Assembly: GCF_000499845.2 (NCBI RefSeq)
Contig: NC_023751.2
Span: 35,825,309 to 35,889,308, forward strand
DNA: 64,000 bases
Origin: Phaseolus vulgaris
Lineage: Eukaryota; Streptophyta; Magnoliopsida; Fabales; Fabaceae
Direction of reading: 5' to 3'
How positions within the stretch are numbered: position 1 is the stretch's first letter; every line of letters begins with the position of its first letter. A program made the position numbers and the translations under genes. The notes under the pieces were generated by a model, which searched no databases, was not told where the DNA came from, and saw only the letters and a program-made list of their open reading frames with translations. This document shows, in pieces, positions 51,837 through 62,000 of the stretch.

Positions 51837-52047
51837 TGTTGGTTTTTCTAGAATAAATCAAATGAAGCTATTTTATTTTCTTTACTAACAATAATTACAT
51901 TTATAGTACTTGCAGTAATTGACTCTTAAATGATTTTATGAGCAGTTACCTGTAAATATTAAATGAGCAATTAAAACAGAAGAATAAAATATCACGTGCA
52001 CTTATGTGCATTTATATGCAGTTAAAAAATACAATATACATCCAACA
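51837..52047 (-). repeat. 5' LTR of the copia element
   Basis: 211 bp, TGTTGGTTTTTCTAG to ATCCAACA on the plus strand. The initiator-tRNA-Met primer site lies next to it at 51824-51835 (GCTCTGATACCA as read on the plus strand). Confidence 0.92.
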
Positions 52048-52082
52048 AGACTCTAAAACATCTTCCCACAAACCATTAACAC
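52048..52082 (-). mobile_element. LINE, upstream piece beyond the copia insertion
   Basis: About 35 bases that on the minus strand read VNGLWEDVLES, the ORF2 word that normally precedes the KYGG / WWRDL region found at 48532 and below. Beyond 52082 the sequence resembles the kinase 3' flank instead, so this is the 5' truncation point of the LINE. Confidence 0.6.
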
Positions 52083-52570
52083 TTAGAAAGTTGGATGAAC
52101 ACAGAATATATTGTTATTATTTTGTGTCAATTAAATACGTTTTTCCTTTGAAATTAGATGGTATGGATTAATTTATCAAAGATAAGTGTATCTAATTGAG
52201 CATTATACGAATATTATACGAATATTTTGAAAGTATATGTGAATAATTAGTATCACTTCTTATTGTTCAAAGATACATATAAGATACTATGTAAGTTTTG
52301 CTTGAAGCACATGAGGAAAGCAAATCCTATAAAACTTCCTACCAAATCTGGGCACACTCGAAAATCCACTAGAAAGTGCTCAAGATGTGAATGGTACAAA
52401 CACTAGTATTGTGAATATTATTAAGTTTTATTTTGCAGTTAGTTATTTATAATTATATGTTTGTTGTGTTAATTCTTGTTTGAGTTGTCTATGATATATG
52501 TTACTAAGAGAACAAATATTTAGAGATGAATTGTAGTTCGAATTTAAAAATAATACTCTTACAAGTTCGT
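52083..52570. other. Flank of the broken third kinase copy
   Basis: 52083-52210 resembles 44271-44420 after c' (GATGAAC, GTCAATT, TTTATCAAAGATAAG words), indicating a shared 3' flank. The rest is AT-rich with no gene seen. Confidence 0.45.
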
Positions 52571-52679
52571 GTTCCATTACTAAAACTTCCTTTGTAAATA
52601 GACCCAAAACCTCCTGACCCGAAGTGATAACAGTAATTATCAGTTGCAATCCTTAGTTGTTAATCAGTGAACCTTATTA

Positions 52680-52888
52680 CACTACAAGAAAATTATAAAA
52701 TGGAAATTAATTTTAGATACAAAAAAAATAATTAGTTACTATGTGACTAAATTGGAAATTATTTTAGAGACTTTTTTTAATTTCTAAATTAGTTTCTATT
52801 ATTGTTAGATGATTTCTAAATTGGTATCTAATTAGCAACCAAGGCTTTTGCTACCAAATTTAGAATATTTGATGATTTTGTTGTAGTG
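52680..52888. mobile_element. Complete CACTA-type miniature element
   Basis: 209 bp with terminal inverted repeats CACTACAAGAAAATTA and, at the right end reversed, CACTACAACAAAATCA. Flanking 3-bp sequences are TTA and TTG, a target duplication with one change as expected for CACTA elements. The body carries the family words found at 34.7, 36.5, 43.0 and 58.5 kb. It is inserted in the kinase relic. Confidence 0.9.
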
Positions 52889-52938
52889 TTGGCTTCTCCC
52901 TTCCCATATCATTCGGAAATTTATCCATAGTGAGTGTC

Positions 52939-54117
52939 TTATAAGTGTCAAATTTAAATAATATTTCATATTGAAATATAGACATTTATGAGTATTAATT
53001 GTTAAAATAAGTATAAAATAACCTCTAATTTATGAATTTACACTTTTTTAGATATTTTATGATTTTAATTTAAATAAAAATGATTTATTCCCAAATTTGT
53101 GTAAATTTCAAGTTTATAGGAAAAAATGGAGATAATTGGGCAAAAGGAAAATATACAAAACTAAAAAGAGAAAGTTATAATGCATCAACACTCACCAAAT
53201 TTGCCCAAAACGTGCAAAAGAACCATGTCACCACTAGGGGAGCTCGCTCAAGCGAGATAGCACCAGTGAAGTTGGGTTGGATGACGTTTTGTTCACTCAA
53301 GTCACTTAAGCCCAAAAAAATTAGGTTAAATAGGGGGCTTGAGGCACAACCCTAGTGTGCAAGATCAAGAGAAAACACCATTAAGTGACTTGTAACCCAA
53401 TTGGGAGAATAGGAAGTGTGAGAAACATTAGAGAAGGCAGTCGTCAAGGAGAAATATCATGGATCTTCTTTTCATGCTCTCCTTGCGTGTAACAATCATT
53501 ATGTATGATTAATTCTATCCTTTGAAATTGGGAGTAATTTGTTCAAACTCTTATGTATAAAGGTGATATATAAACATAATATTTTATTCTTGATTGATGA
53601 TTGGTATTATCATTTTGTTAATAATGTTTATCTCAAAATTTAGATTTGACTGGAAAGTACTTTTAAGTTTCTAACCCAAATGATAATGCTTAACATATTT
53701 GAAGTGTTAATTGCTATCAACATATAGTCTTAATGATAAGTTGTTTTTATAAATATGCGTAAATCAATATTTAGGAAACATCTTAATAATTTTATATGCG
53801 AGAAATCGTTATAAATATTTTTTATACAAGCATCAATATCAATCAAATGACACAATATTATCATGTTTATCAAAATACAAGAGAGTGGGAGAGATGAAAC
53901 TCAATCCCTATTTTTCCAACTAAAGCAACAAATTATTTGACTTGTTTTCTTATTAATCATTGTTATCTCAACAACTTTCAATACAGTTTTATTATTCTAT
54001 TTTATATTTAGTGAATATTTTACTTGATTATACAACTGTTTCTTGTGGGTTCGATATCTGTTCTTAGACACACATTGTTACTTCTGACTACGCGGTGCAC
54101 TTTCCGTAAAAGTCATC
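52939..54117. mobile_element. Insertion splitting the kinase relic, probably gypsy LTR-derived
   Basis: Foreign DNA lies between two adjacent parts of the kinase relic. Near the right end GCGGTGCACTTTCCGT resembles the leader found just after 5' LTRs of plant gypsy elements, and TTAAATAGGGGGCTTGAGGC near 53325 looks like an LTR promoter start. The edges show GTCTT and GTCAT, a possible 5-bp duplication with one change. No coding capacity or paired LTR. A hairpin word GCTCGCTCAAGCGAG occurs near 53240. Confidence 0.45.
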
Positions 54118-54439
54118 ATGATTGCATGGGGTTCTTCTTCCTCTGTGTTTGAAGTATCCAATACCGCAATACCACCATTAACACCATCACCCTTAACCTT
54201 ATTTCTTCTTTGGCATCTACGCCATATGAAACAGATTATAGCAACCTTCACAATAACGGCACCTGCATTAAGATCATTAGAGCATTATTCAGTCATAGCA
54301 AAAAGGTCTTGCAAATAAATCAATAGAAAACAGAAAATGAAAACAACAAATATGACAGTTTAAATCCTACCTATGACAATGGGAGGAATTACAGTTCCCG
54401 AATTGTTGCTGTTAGAGCTGGTGTAGGACATTGGAAAAA

Positions 54440-54850
54440 ATATAATAATAATTCAAGTCACTGCAGTTGATTGTAAAGAACACTGTGCAAGGTTGCAGTT
54501 TACTTGTTATGCTACTCACTTATAAAGTGCCTCAAAACGCGTTTTTTTTATTTAATTTCTGAATTATTTCACAGGAAATTTCCCGTTCAAAAGGTTAGAA
54601 AATTATGGAGTCGTGTGGGGCAGTGAAGTTTGGAACTATATATTAAACTCATTTTCCTAAGTCTTCTCTTTCGTCGTTTTATATCTAGAAATTAATTTTG
54701 GAGTTCATTAAATGATAATGTGACTGAAGAAGTTGTGGCTGTAGTGAAGTCTTCCTTCTATGTCATTTTTATCTGTTTTTCAGAATCAAATATAATTTAT
54801 AATTTTGAGACACCAACTTTTACTTGTTATTCGTAAGAGAGATTTTTTAA
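54440..54850 (-). promoter_or_regulatory. Retained upstream region of the broken third kinase
   Basis: Reversed, it matches the upstream regions of c and c' over at least 280 bp (AAAACGCG, TTATAAAGTGCCTCAAA, and the reversed TCATTTAA / CAACTTC block near 54705-54750), despite the gene itself being destroyed. Confidence 0.5.
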
Positions 54851-55192
54851 TACATAAGAATAATTGTTTATTCAACGGAGGAGTGGTAGACTATTCTGAA
54901 GTCTTCTCTTTACCACAAATTAAGGTTTGGTCTTAGATTTCGTCAAATGTATCTTCAACGAGTTTCTTATTCTCTAATTGGTGTCTAAAACTCCTGATAT
55001 GTATGTATTAAATTAATAGTTGCTGATAAGACGTGATTAGTATTTGAATTTTAAGTCGTTTTTTAGTTAGAGTGGTAACAGAATAGGCAATCAGAATTGT
55101 CTTGAAGTGTACTGTCTCTTTTGTTTTGTAAGAGAGTTGAACCACCCTAAAATAAATCACATTTATTATATCTTTTATTTATGATAAAAAAA
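54851..55192 (+). mobile_element. 5'-truncated LINE 3' end
   Basis: Similar over its length to the reverse of 28027-28355 (GTTTATTCAACGGAGGAGTG shared exactly near 54866). It encodes the L1 ORF2 end in part (AGGTTTGGTCTTAGATTTC region), then the UTR and an A-tail ending near 55192 (TTATGATAAAAAAAC). No target-site duplication was resolved. Confidence 0.7.
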
Positions 55193-56187
55193 CTTTACTT
55201 GTCATTAAGCAACAATATTTCATCATTCTACTAACTTGAGAGTGTTTTATACACTTTTTTTTTCTTTAACCTTCGTATTAACTTTAATTATCATTAATCT
55301 TAACAACACTATCAAATATAATGCTCGCATTTCTCCCAAAAAGTTATTCATTAAAAGAATATCAGTAGATCATAAATGTTGTACCATTCTTCACTGCTGT
55401 ACCATTCTCTTTACAAGTCCAAATATTACACAATTGAATGATAAAAAAAAAATATTGTCATAAAAAGGAATGGTTAAAGGTTAAATTCTTAAGAGAAAGA
55501 AATTTATTTATTTACAACTTCAAGATATACCATGCAGTGAAGCATATAAATGATTATTTACTAAGTTTTTATACTCATTTTATTTAATTATTTAATTTTG
55601 AACAATTTAACCTTTAAAAAGTTTTAATCTTCCAATAAATTTCAGTTTATACTTTTATATTAGCCAGTGATATAAATCAGGAAAAATTGAATATTTTCAT
55701 AAAACTTTAAGGGAAATGAAACCGAAATCATTTATTATTATTATCACTATACTGGTACAATACTAGTTCAAGTTAATTCTTTATCTTGGCTTGTTGCTAT
55801 AAAAATATCTTTATAAGACTTAGTTAAGTTTCTATTTTCTTATAAATTTAACTATTTTTAATTAAATATTATTAACACGTTTATTAACAGCAGATAGGAC
55901 AACATGTGTTTTTCTTTTTGATTTACACATGTTGTGACGTGCTATCCTTGTTCCTTCTTTCTACGTAGACTGGTTCTACATTTGCAATCGTTTGTTTCTT
56001 CCTTCAATCCTTTTCGTTTAAATGTTTTTCTAATGTGGTTTGGACAAGTAGGACAAAAATAGCATCATGAAATGCCAGATCTACCCTTGTACTTACTACA
56101 GCAATGAGTAGTTTGAATCTATATTTTATTGAAATGGTATTATTGAAACACACTCAGTGTCATTCTTTCATCCACTTTTATTTAATA
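55193..56187. other. AT-rich spacer
   Basis: No gene supported. A short hairpin (ACAACATGTGT ... ACACATGTTGT, about 55909-55946) is the only structure noticed. Confidence 0.5.
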
Positions 56188-56197
56188 TATATATGTA

Positions 56198-57152
56198 GGT
56201 TTTTTTTTATCATGATGGAGTTATTTTTTTGGTTTTTACCAAAATGGACTCCGTTTAAAAAAATTTACAAATTTAGGTAAGTCGTGCCAATTCGGCACGA
56301 CTTCATATGCAGAAATCGTTCCAATTAGGCACGATTTTTGTCATGTCATATTGAAGTCGTGCCAACTTGGCACGACTTCTGCCCTGTCATACAGAAGTTG
56401 TGCCAACTTGGTATGACTTCTGCCACATCATATTTTTATTTTTTTTAATTTATTGTTTATATATTGGGTAGTAAGTTATGTAATTTTAAAAATTAATTTG
56501 ATACATAATTTTCTAAGAGTGTTAGTTTTAAGGAACAAAAAATTGGATAATCGTGTATGGATCATGTTTGACGGTAATGTAATACAATAACTTGATTATT
56601 TGATTAATTAAAAAATGAAAAAAATTGTTATTGAATTTGGAAATAAATAGATAAATGAAAAATTATTGTATTTGAAAAATAAATAGAAAATTATTGTTGT
56701 AAATTTGCAAAATAAATAGCTTGAGAAGTAATGATTTTACAGAACACGTAATAATGAGAAGAAATTAATTTTAAACATTACATAACTTAATACCCAATAT
56801 ATAAACAATAAAATTAAAAATAAAATAAAAAATTATGACGTGGCAGAAGTCGTGCCAGCCAAGTTGGCACGACTTCAGTATGACAGAACAAAAGTCGTGT
56901 CAAGTTGGCACGACTTCAATATGACAGAGTAGAAGTCATGCCAAGTTGGCACGACTTCAGTATGACAGGACAGAAGTCGTACCAAGTTGGCACGACTTTA
57001 GTATGACATAGCAGAAGTCGTGCCTAATTAGGACGACTTCTGCATATGAAGTCGTCCCAATTAAGCACGACTTGCCTAAATTTATAATTTTTTTTAAACG
57101 GACTCCATTTTAGTAAAATTAAAAAAAAAAATAACCCCATGGTCAAAAAACC
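56198..57152. mobile_element. Non-autonomous Mutator-like element made of palindromic repeats
   Basis: 955 bp, starting GGTTTTTTTTATC and ending in the inverted counterpart (GGTCAAAAAACC). The two ends are inverted copies over more than 80 bases (ACGGACTCCATTTTAGTAAA and its reverse). It is flanked by the perfect direct repeat TATATATGTA (56188-56197 and 57153-57162); 9-10 bp fits a Mutator-type insertion. Inside both arms lie about ten near-palindromes built on AAGTCGTGCCAA..TTGGCACGACTT, spaced by TATGACAG-type linkers. No ORF. Confidence 0.88.
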
Positions 57153-57289
57153 TATATATGTATTGTAACACAAAAGTCAAAATCATAAAATAGGAAACCT
57201 ATTATTTTATTAAGATTAAGGTAATTTATCGTACTTTTTTTTTATTTCTACATGCTTAAAGACTTAAAAAGAATCTCGAGTTGTAGTTG

Positions 57290-57440
57290 ATGACAGTACT
57301 ACTATGACAGCATCAGTTACAGCACTTGGGAACGCCAATTGTCTCAAAAAACTCTGAAATATCAATAGACTCATCTTCTGCCATAAATTCAGTGGCATCT
57401 TGTGTCACACAATAGAACCACTGCCACATTTTTCAACCTG
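57290..57440 (-). pseudogene. Relic of the HMA C-terminus
   Basis: Minus strand reads, around 57300-57440, EKCGSGSIV, then DESIDIS, then GVPKCCN and a stop followed by CCHSS. This parallels the end of the ATPase at 59042-60058 ([33 protein letters not shown]). Frame changes and stops are present. It is the leftover of a second HMA copy or of a duplicated last exon. Confidence 0.65.
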
Positions 57441-57824
57441 AAATTGAACTTGGCAAGAATTTGCTCTGCTTGAGGAGTCTTAGCATATTTTTTGGAGTAT
57501 TTAAGAATGTTCCAATCATATACACACAATATACGATGAAAGAGAGCATAATCATCTCTAATCAAATATCATGCATCTGCCTTCTAAAAGGATAAAGTGA
57601 CTATTAAAAGTAATGTCATACCTAAAATAACAACATAAAACATAAAAAATCTTCCAAATTAATAAACTATCTTCCGTTTATCAGAACCAAATGTATTTAA
57701 TTCTACAAACTAGTAAATTCAGATTCGTGGAACAGCTGCAGCAACAGTATTACAACAGTTATAGATCTACAGTTTTAGAGTAGATCCATAGGAGTCTTAA
57801 CACTTATTCATTTTACAGTCAGGG
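57441..57824. other. Spacer between relics
   Basis: The first 60 bases or so may continue the HMA relic (a TPQAEQ-like word in minus). The remainder has no recognisable gene. Confidence 0.35.
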
Positions 57825-57965
57825 TTATACGAGTATTGTCCCTGTTGCAAAGCTTGGCCAAACCAAAATCAGCAACTTTATGGCAGAAGTTCCTGTTAAA
57901 GAGAATATTTCCTCGTTTGATGTCATAGTGGATTATGATACTCTTCATGCGGATAAGATATGTCG
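57825..57965 (-). pseudogene. Kinase activation-loop relic
   Basis: About 140 bp of the minus strand encode, with damage, HEE..IIHYDIK.GNILF, then KVADFGLAKLCNRDNTRI, matching the catalytic loop to activation segment of kinases a and c. KPGN has become KRGN and the words before it are truncated. It lies upstream (in minus orientation) of the third-copy relic, so it belongs to a separate, fourth minus-strand copy or to a rearranged piece. Confidence 0.75.
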
Positions 57966-57969
57966 ATAA

Positions 57970-58678
57970 GATATGCTAGAAATCAATTTTTAGAGACCAA
58001 GATAATTAGTTGCAATAGTAACTAAATTAGAGACCATTTTAGAAACTAAAAAAATTTGGTTTCTAAATTTTTATTTTTATTTTTTTAGCAATGACATGAA
58101 TATATAAATATGAATCACTTCGGGGGTAGATCAACCCTTATACATACAAAGTCCAACATCTACCAGTAACCACCATACCAACGAACAAATACACTGCACA
58201 TACTAACAACTCAAAAAACATCAAACAATCATACGTATACATTTCATAGGTTCCAAACACCAGCTGGAAATGGGGACCGGAATAGATTGGGATTTTGCAG
58301 AAATCCAAGATCAAACCTTTGCTTGCATTAGGGTACACACTTCAGACGCGTCGACCACATTCCTATTGAAAATAATAGAGTTTCTGTGAAGTCATATTTG
58401 GTTTCTAAATTAGTTTCTATTATTGTTAAATAGTTTCTAAATTGGTATCTAATTAGCAACCAAGGTTTTAACTACCAATTATTTAGTTTCTAAATTTGGT
58501 AGCATAAACTTTAGTTGCAAATTAGATATCAATTTATAAATTATTTAACAATAATAAAAATTAGTTTAGAAACCAATTTTTTCTTTTAGTTTATAAGATG
58601 ATCTCTAATTTAATTACTATTGTAACTAATTATTTTAGTTTTTAAAAATTATTTTATATTTCATGATTTTCTTGCATT
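57970..58678. mobile_element. CACTA-type miniature element split by a LINE
   Basis: Family words on both sides (ATAATTAGTTGCAATAGTAA, GGTATCTAATTAGCAACCAA, ATGATTTTCTTGCATTG). Terminal repeats are worn. The LINE at 58070-58395 sits inside a 16-bp target-site duplication. Confidence 0.7.
58070..58395 (-). mobile_element. 5'-truncated LINE with 16-bp target-site duplication
   Basis: ATTTGGTTTCTAAATT occurs at 58054-58069 and again at 58396-58411. Minus strand ends GGGTTGATCTACCCCCGAAG, then TTGCTAAAAAAATAAAAA. Mostly LINE 3' UTR. The minus-strand ORF at 58138-58338 is UTR, not a gene. Confidence 0.88.
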
Positions 58679-59041
58679 GAGTTGTGCCAACTTCAATCTA
58701 CTCTCGCATCCACTTCTATGTTGAGAACAAATATTAATTATTTTTTTAGTTTGAATTTATTATTTTACTCCATTCTTAAAACGTATTCAACTTTTTTAAA
58801 TTAGATCAGTCAAAATCTTGGCTCCGCTTATGCATTCTTAGGATTTTGTTGATAACGTTCTAAATGTGATATACATAAAGAGTCTCTTGAATACTACTAA
58901 TTACTCTTAAAAGACATTCAGTAAGTATTCAATCTCCACTAAGCACTTATACAACACATTATTCAACAGTTTTAAGTCTAATGTCTTCCTAGTTTAAATA
59001 AATCAAATAGAGAAAACGTTTTTCTATCACTACCATTTACA
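58679..59041. other. 3' flank of the HMA gene
   Basis: AT-rich; probably the 3' UTR and terminator region of the minus-strand ATPase. No separate gene seen. Confidence 0.5.
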
Positions 59042-62000
59042 TCACTCTATAATAATTTCTGGATGGCTAAGGCTAGTCATATTGTTAAAACTATCATTAC
59101 AGCATGTCTTTTTGCAGCACTTCGGAATACCTTCTGTCCCAGAAACCTCTGGAATATCCACAGACTTGTCCTTAAGGCAATCAGACTCCAAGGAAACAAT
59201 GCTGGCAGCTTCTCTAGCAACAGAACCAATGACACATTTTTCAGTCTTAGATTGTTCTTGGCAACAACCAGAATCAATGGCACATTTTTCAGTCTTAGAT
59301 TGTTCTTGGCAACAACCAGAACCATTATTTGTTCTGCATGCAGAGTCCTCATACATTTTTACTTTGCTTAGACACCAACCATTGCATGGTTTCACTATAT
59401 GCACTTCAATAGCGACTGAGTTTCCACTGTGGTTTCCCTTGAGTGAGCTCAACTTCAAAAGTCCAGAAGATTCATTCCTTCTTGTAGTTTCTATGTGGCC
59501 GTCTTTACAACAATCTTTACCACATTTTTCAGACCCTTGGTTCTTAATGTTGTTACTTTCATTGTCAAGTAGATTCGTGGTCAAATCTTCCAAGAAGGTG
59601 CCATATTTAGAACTTGCAGATTTTCTTGCAGATTTTGGTGTCTCTTGTAAAATTAACATGCTATTGAAAATCACAAGTAAACAGGTCCCAACATCAGTCA
59701 ACACAGCAAGCCAAACAATAGGGTATCCAGCAATTGCCAATGCAAGTATAGCACTCTTGAAGCCAACTGAAATAATGACATTCTCAATGAGCTTTCTAGT
59801 AGTTTTCCTTGCAAGCCGAATGGCTTCAGGTATCTTTTGGATGTCATTCGACATAAGAATTGCATTGCCTGTCTCATTTGCAAGAGCTGAACCAGATATT
59901 CCCATTGAGATACCAATGTCAGCTGTGGCTAATGCAGGAGCATCATTTATGCCATCTCCAATCATGGCTATTAGCCCATCTTTCTTCAAATTCTCAATGA
60001 TCACTGCCTTTTCCGCAGGTAGAAGCTCTGCGTGTACAAGGTCTAGACCATGGTTCAACTGCAGAGAATAAGCTAATTTTTGTAAATTTTAATATGGATC
60101 ATAAGAAGCAGCATTAATGGCCAAAACTGAAGCCCCTTTTTCGTTTTTTCATAACATTGTTGGTTAAATAGAGTGCATATTATTATATTGCTATGAGCAT
60201 ACCTGACTTTGAACATACATAGCAGCTTGACTGCTATCTCCTGTTAGCATGACAGATCTCACGCCTAACAACTTTAGCTCTTCTATTGCCTCCAAAGCAC
60301 CTGATCTGCAAGTATCAACTAAGCTGAAGACTCCAACCAGAGTCGGTCCACAGTGTTCTTTCGGGGTAGAAATTTCATGGCTTTGCAATTGCAAGTGGCA
60401 ATCAACTAAAAAGACGATACAATACTTCAGTGCATAAAACTATCACAAGAGATAAATATGAATAATGAAGCACAAATAGAATTGAAATAATCCTAAATTG
60501 TTACCCAAAGAGTACTTCAAGTTACAGTGTGCTTTTGAGTTTTTGAGTCTCTATTGAAGTGATAAACCAATGAATAAAGGATGCGAACTAAAGGCTAATG
60601 GCTACTGTTTAAGTGCCAGATTTTGAAGAACTGTAAGAAAATGTTGGAAATATTTGGAAAATTATTGGAGTGGTTGTGTTGTATCTAGTAAGAGGTGGCA
60701 AAATAGCAAAGAAACAACATTAGTAAAATAGGCTTTCATCTAGTATGTTCTTAGAATTATTTATAAATATGTATAGTCTATCTATGTATATAGGTTTTGA
60801 TCTAGTCTCTCATATTTTTTTGTATTTTTTTCTTAATAATAATTTTTCATGTGATAGCAGATGATTGTTGTCACTTGAAGTGTTAACCTAATTAAAATAT
60901 CAAGTTGCATAGTGATGCATAACATGAAAATTAATAAAAAGTCACACAACCACATTCAGATATTCAAGATTAGAAAGACTACAAGAACTACTTCTGAAAC
61001 CAAACACATGGTTTTATAATCACCTCTTGCGGAGTCAGCTCTAGCACCAATTCTTCTATTGCCAATATAGATATCCTTCCCATCTATAGTACCGAAAACT
61101 CCTTCCCCAGCAAAGTTTTCAAAATTCTCCACATTTTCAGGGATTGGCCTGACAGAATGAGACATTCCGTATTCCACTAGTGAAGCTGCCATAGGATGAC
61201 TTGATTTACTCTCAATACTTGAAACCCTGAAAAGTTTTCATTAAACAAATCAATTTATTCATAAAACAATTATGAACCCTCCAAACAGAGTGTATTGACA
61301 TTCTTTTGTTTAATTAATAAAAGTTACCAATAGAGTAAAGTTTCAATGCTAATGTCATCAACAAATGAAAAATCTGTCACTGTGAACTCTCCTCTTGTTA
61401 TTGTGCCAGTTTTATCAAAAGCCACTGTCTTAATTCCAGAAAGTGTTTCAACATAATCTCCACCTTTCAGTAGTAACCCACTTGTTGCAGCTTTTGTGAG
61501 AGCACAAAAGATTGCAACGGGAGTGGAGAGGATGAGAGCACAGGGGCATGCACTTAACAAAACCACAATTGCAAGATGGAGCCAAGGTTTTATATCAGGA
61601 ACTTCTATTGCAGCTGGAACCACAGCAATGCTAGCTGAAATCAAAACAACAGCTGCAAGATAATAAAAATATCAGTATTTGCTTTCAGAATGTCGGTCTA
61701 AAGCATATTCATCCATCAAAATCTTCAAACAAAGGAAAAAGGTTTCTGAAGTATGTACTTAATACTTACCAGGAATATAGTACTTAGCAAAATTATCTAT
61801 GAATCTTTGTGTTCGAGATTTTCTGCTAGAGGCCTCTTCAACAAGTTTTGACATTCTAGCCACCACTGTGTCTTTTGCCAGCACAGTAGTTTTTACACTT
61901 ATATATCCTGGAATGATATACAACCGGAATTATTGAAAAAGCATTGTTTTGGTAAAAAAAAGTTGAGAGACAAAGAATAGCAAGATACTTAACCATTCAC

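Larger units (their letters stand above)
48533..52047 (-). mobile_element. Defective Ty1-copia retrotransposon with LTRs and AGACT duplication
   Basis: LTRs are 48533-48736 (204 bp, 3' LTR) and 51837-52047 (211 bp, 5' LTR), both TGTTGG...CCAAC(A/G). The host duplication AGACT flanks it (48528-48532 and 52048-52052). Just inside the 5' LTR, TGGTATCAGAGC (reverse of 51824-51835) is the primer site for initiator tRNA-Met. On the minus strand it keeps gag (51782-51387, then 50286-50104), a CCHC zinc knuckle (CKHCNKLGHPPFKC, about 49890), a short piece around IEKNKTRELVD, and a reverse-transcriptase word (YKLSKAIYGLKDVPRTWY, about 49000). Most of integrase, RT and RNase H are deleted, so it is non-autonomous. 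It carries a nested solo LTR. Confidence 0.93.
52571..54431 (-). pseudogene. LRK10-like kinase c'' (third copy), in fragments
   Basis: Minus-strand exon 1 (54431-54371, MSYTSSNSNNSGTVIPPIVI) and the start of exon 2 (from 54262, membrane segment AVIVKVAIICFIW) are followed by a foreign insertion of about 1.2 kb. Then come the pre-kinase part and glycine-loop region at 52938-52571, itself split by a 209-bp CACTA miniature element (52680-52888). The rest of the kinase domain is deleted: homology jumps from the region after the glycine loop to 3' flank. Internal stops and a small duplication (GTATTGCGGTATTGG) confirm decay. Exon 1 and leader are closest to c'. It was a third member in the same orientation as c'. 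Confidence 0.85.

Noticed and set aside
56260..57080. CRISPR-like regularly spaced palindromes
   Set aside because: Repeats vary and are mirrored in two inverted arms within a transposon with a 10-bp host duplication; no spacer/repeat structure and the genome is a plant's.
58138..58338. 66-codon minus-strand ORF
   Set aside because: Lies in the 3' UTR of a truncated LINE bounded by a 16-bp target-site duplication.
59082..60071. 329-codon plus-strand ORF
   Set aside because: Exact antisense of the last HMA exon; the minus-strand reading has catalytic [10 protein letters not shown] and proper splice sites.
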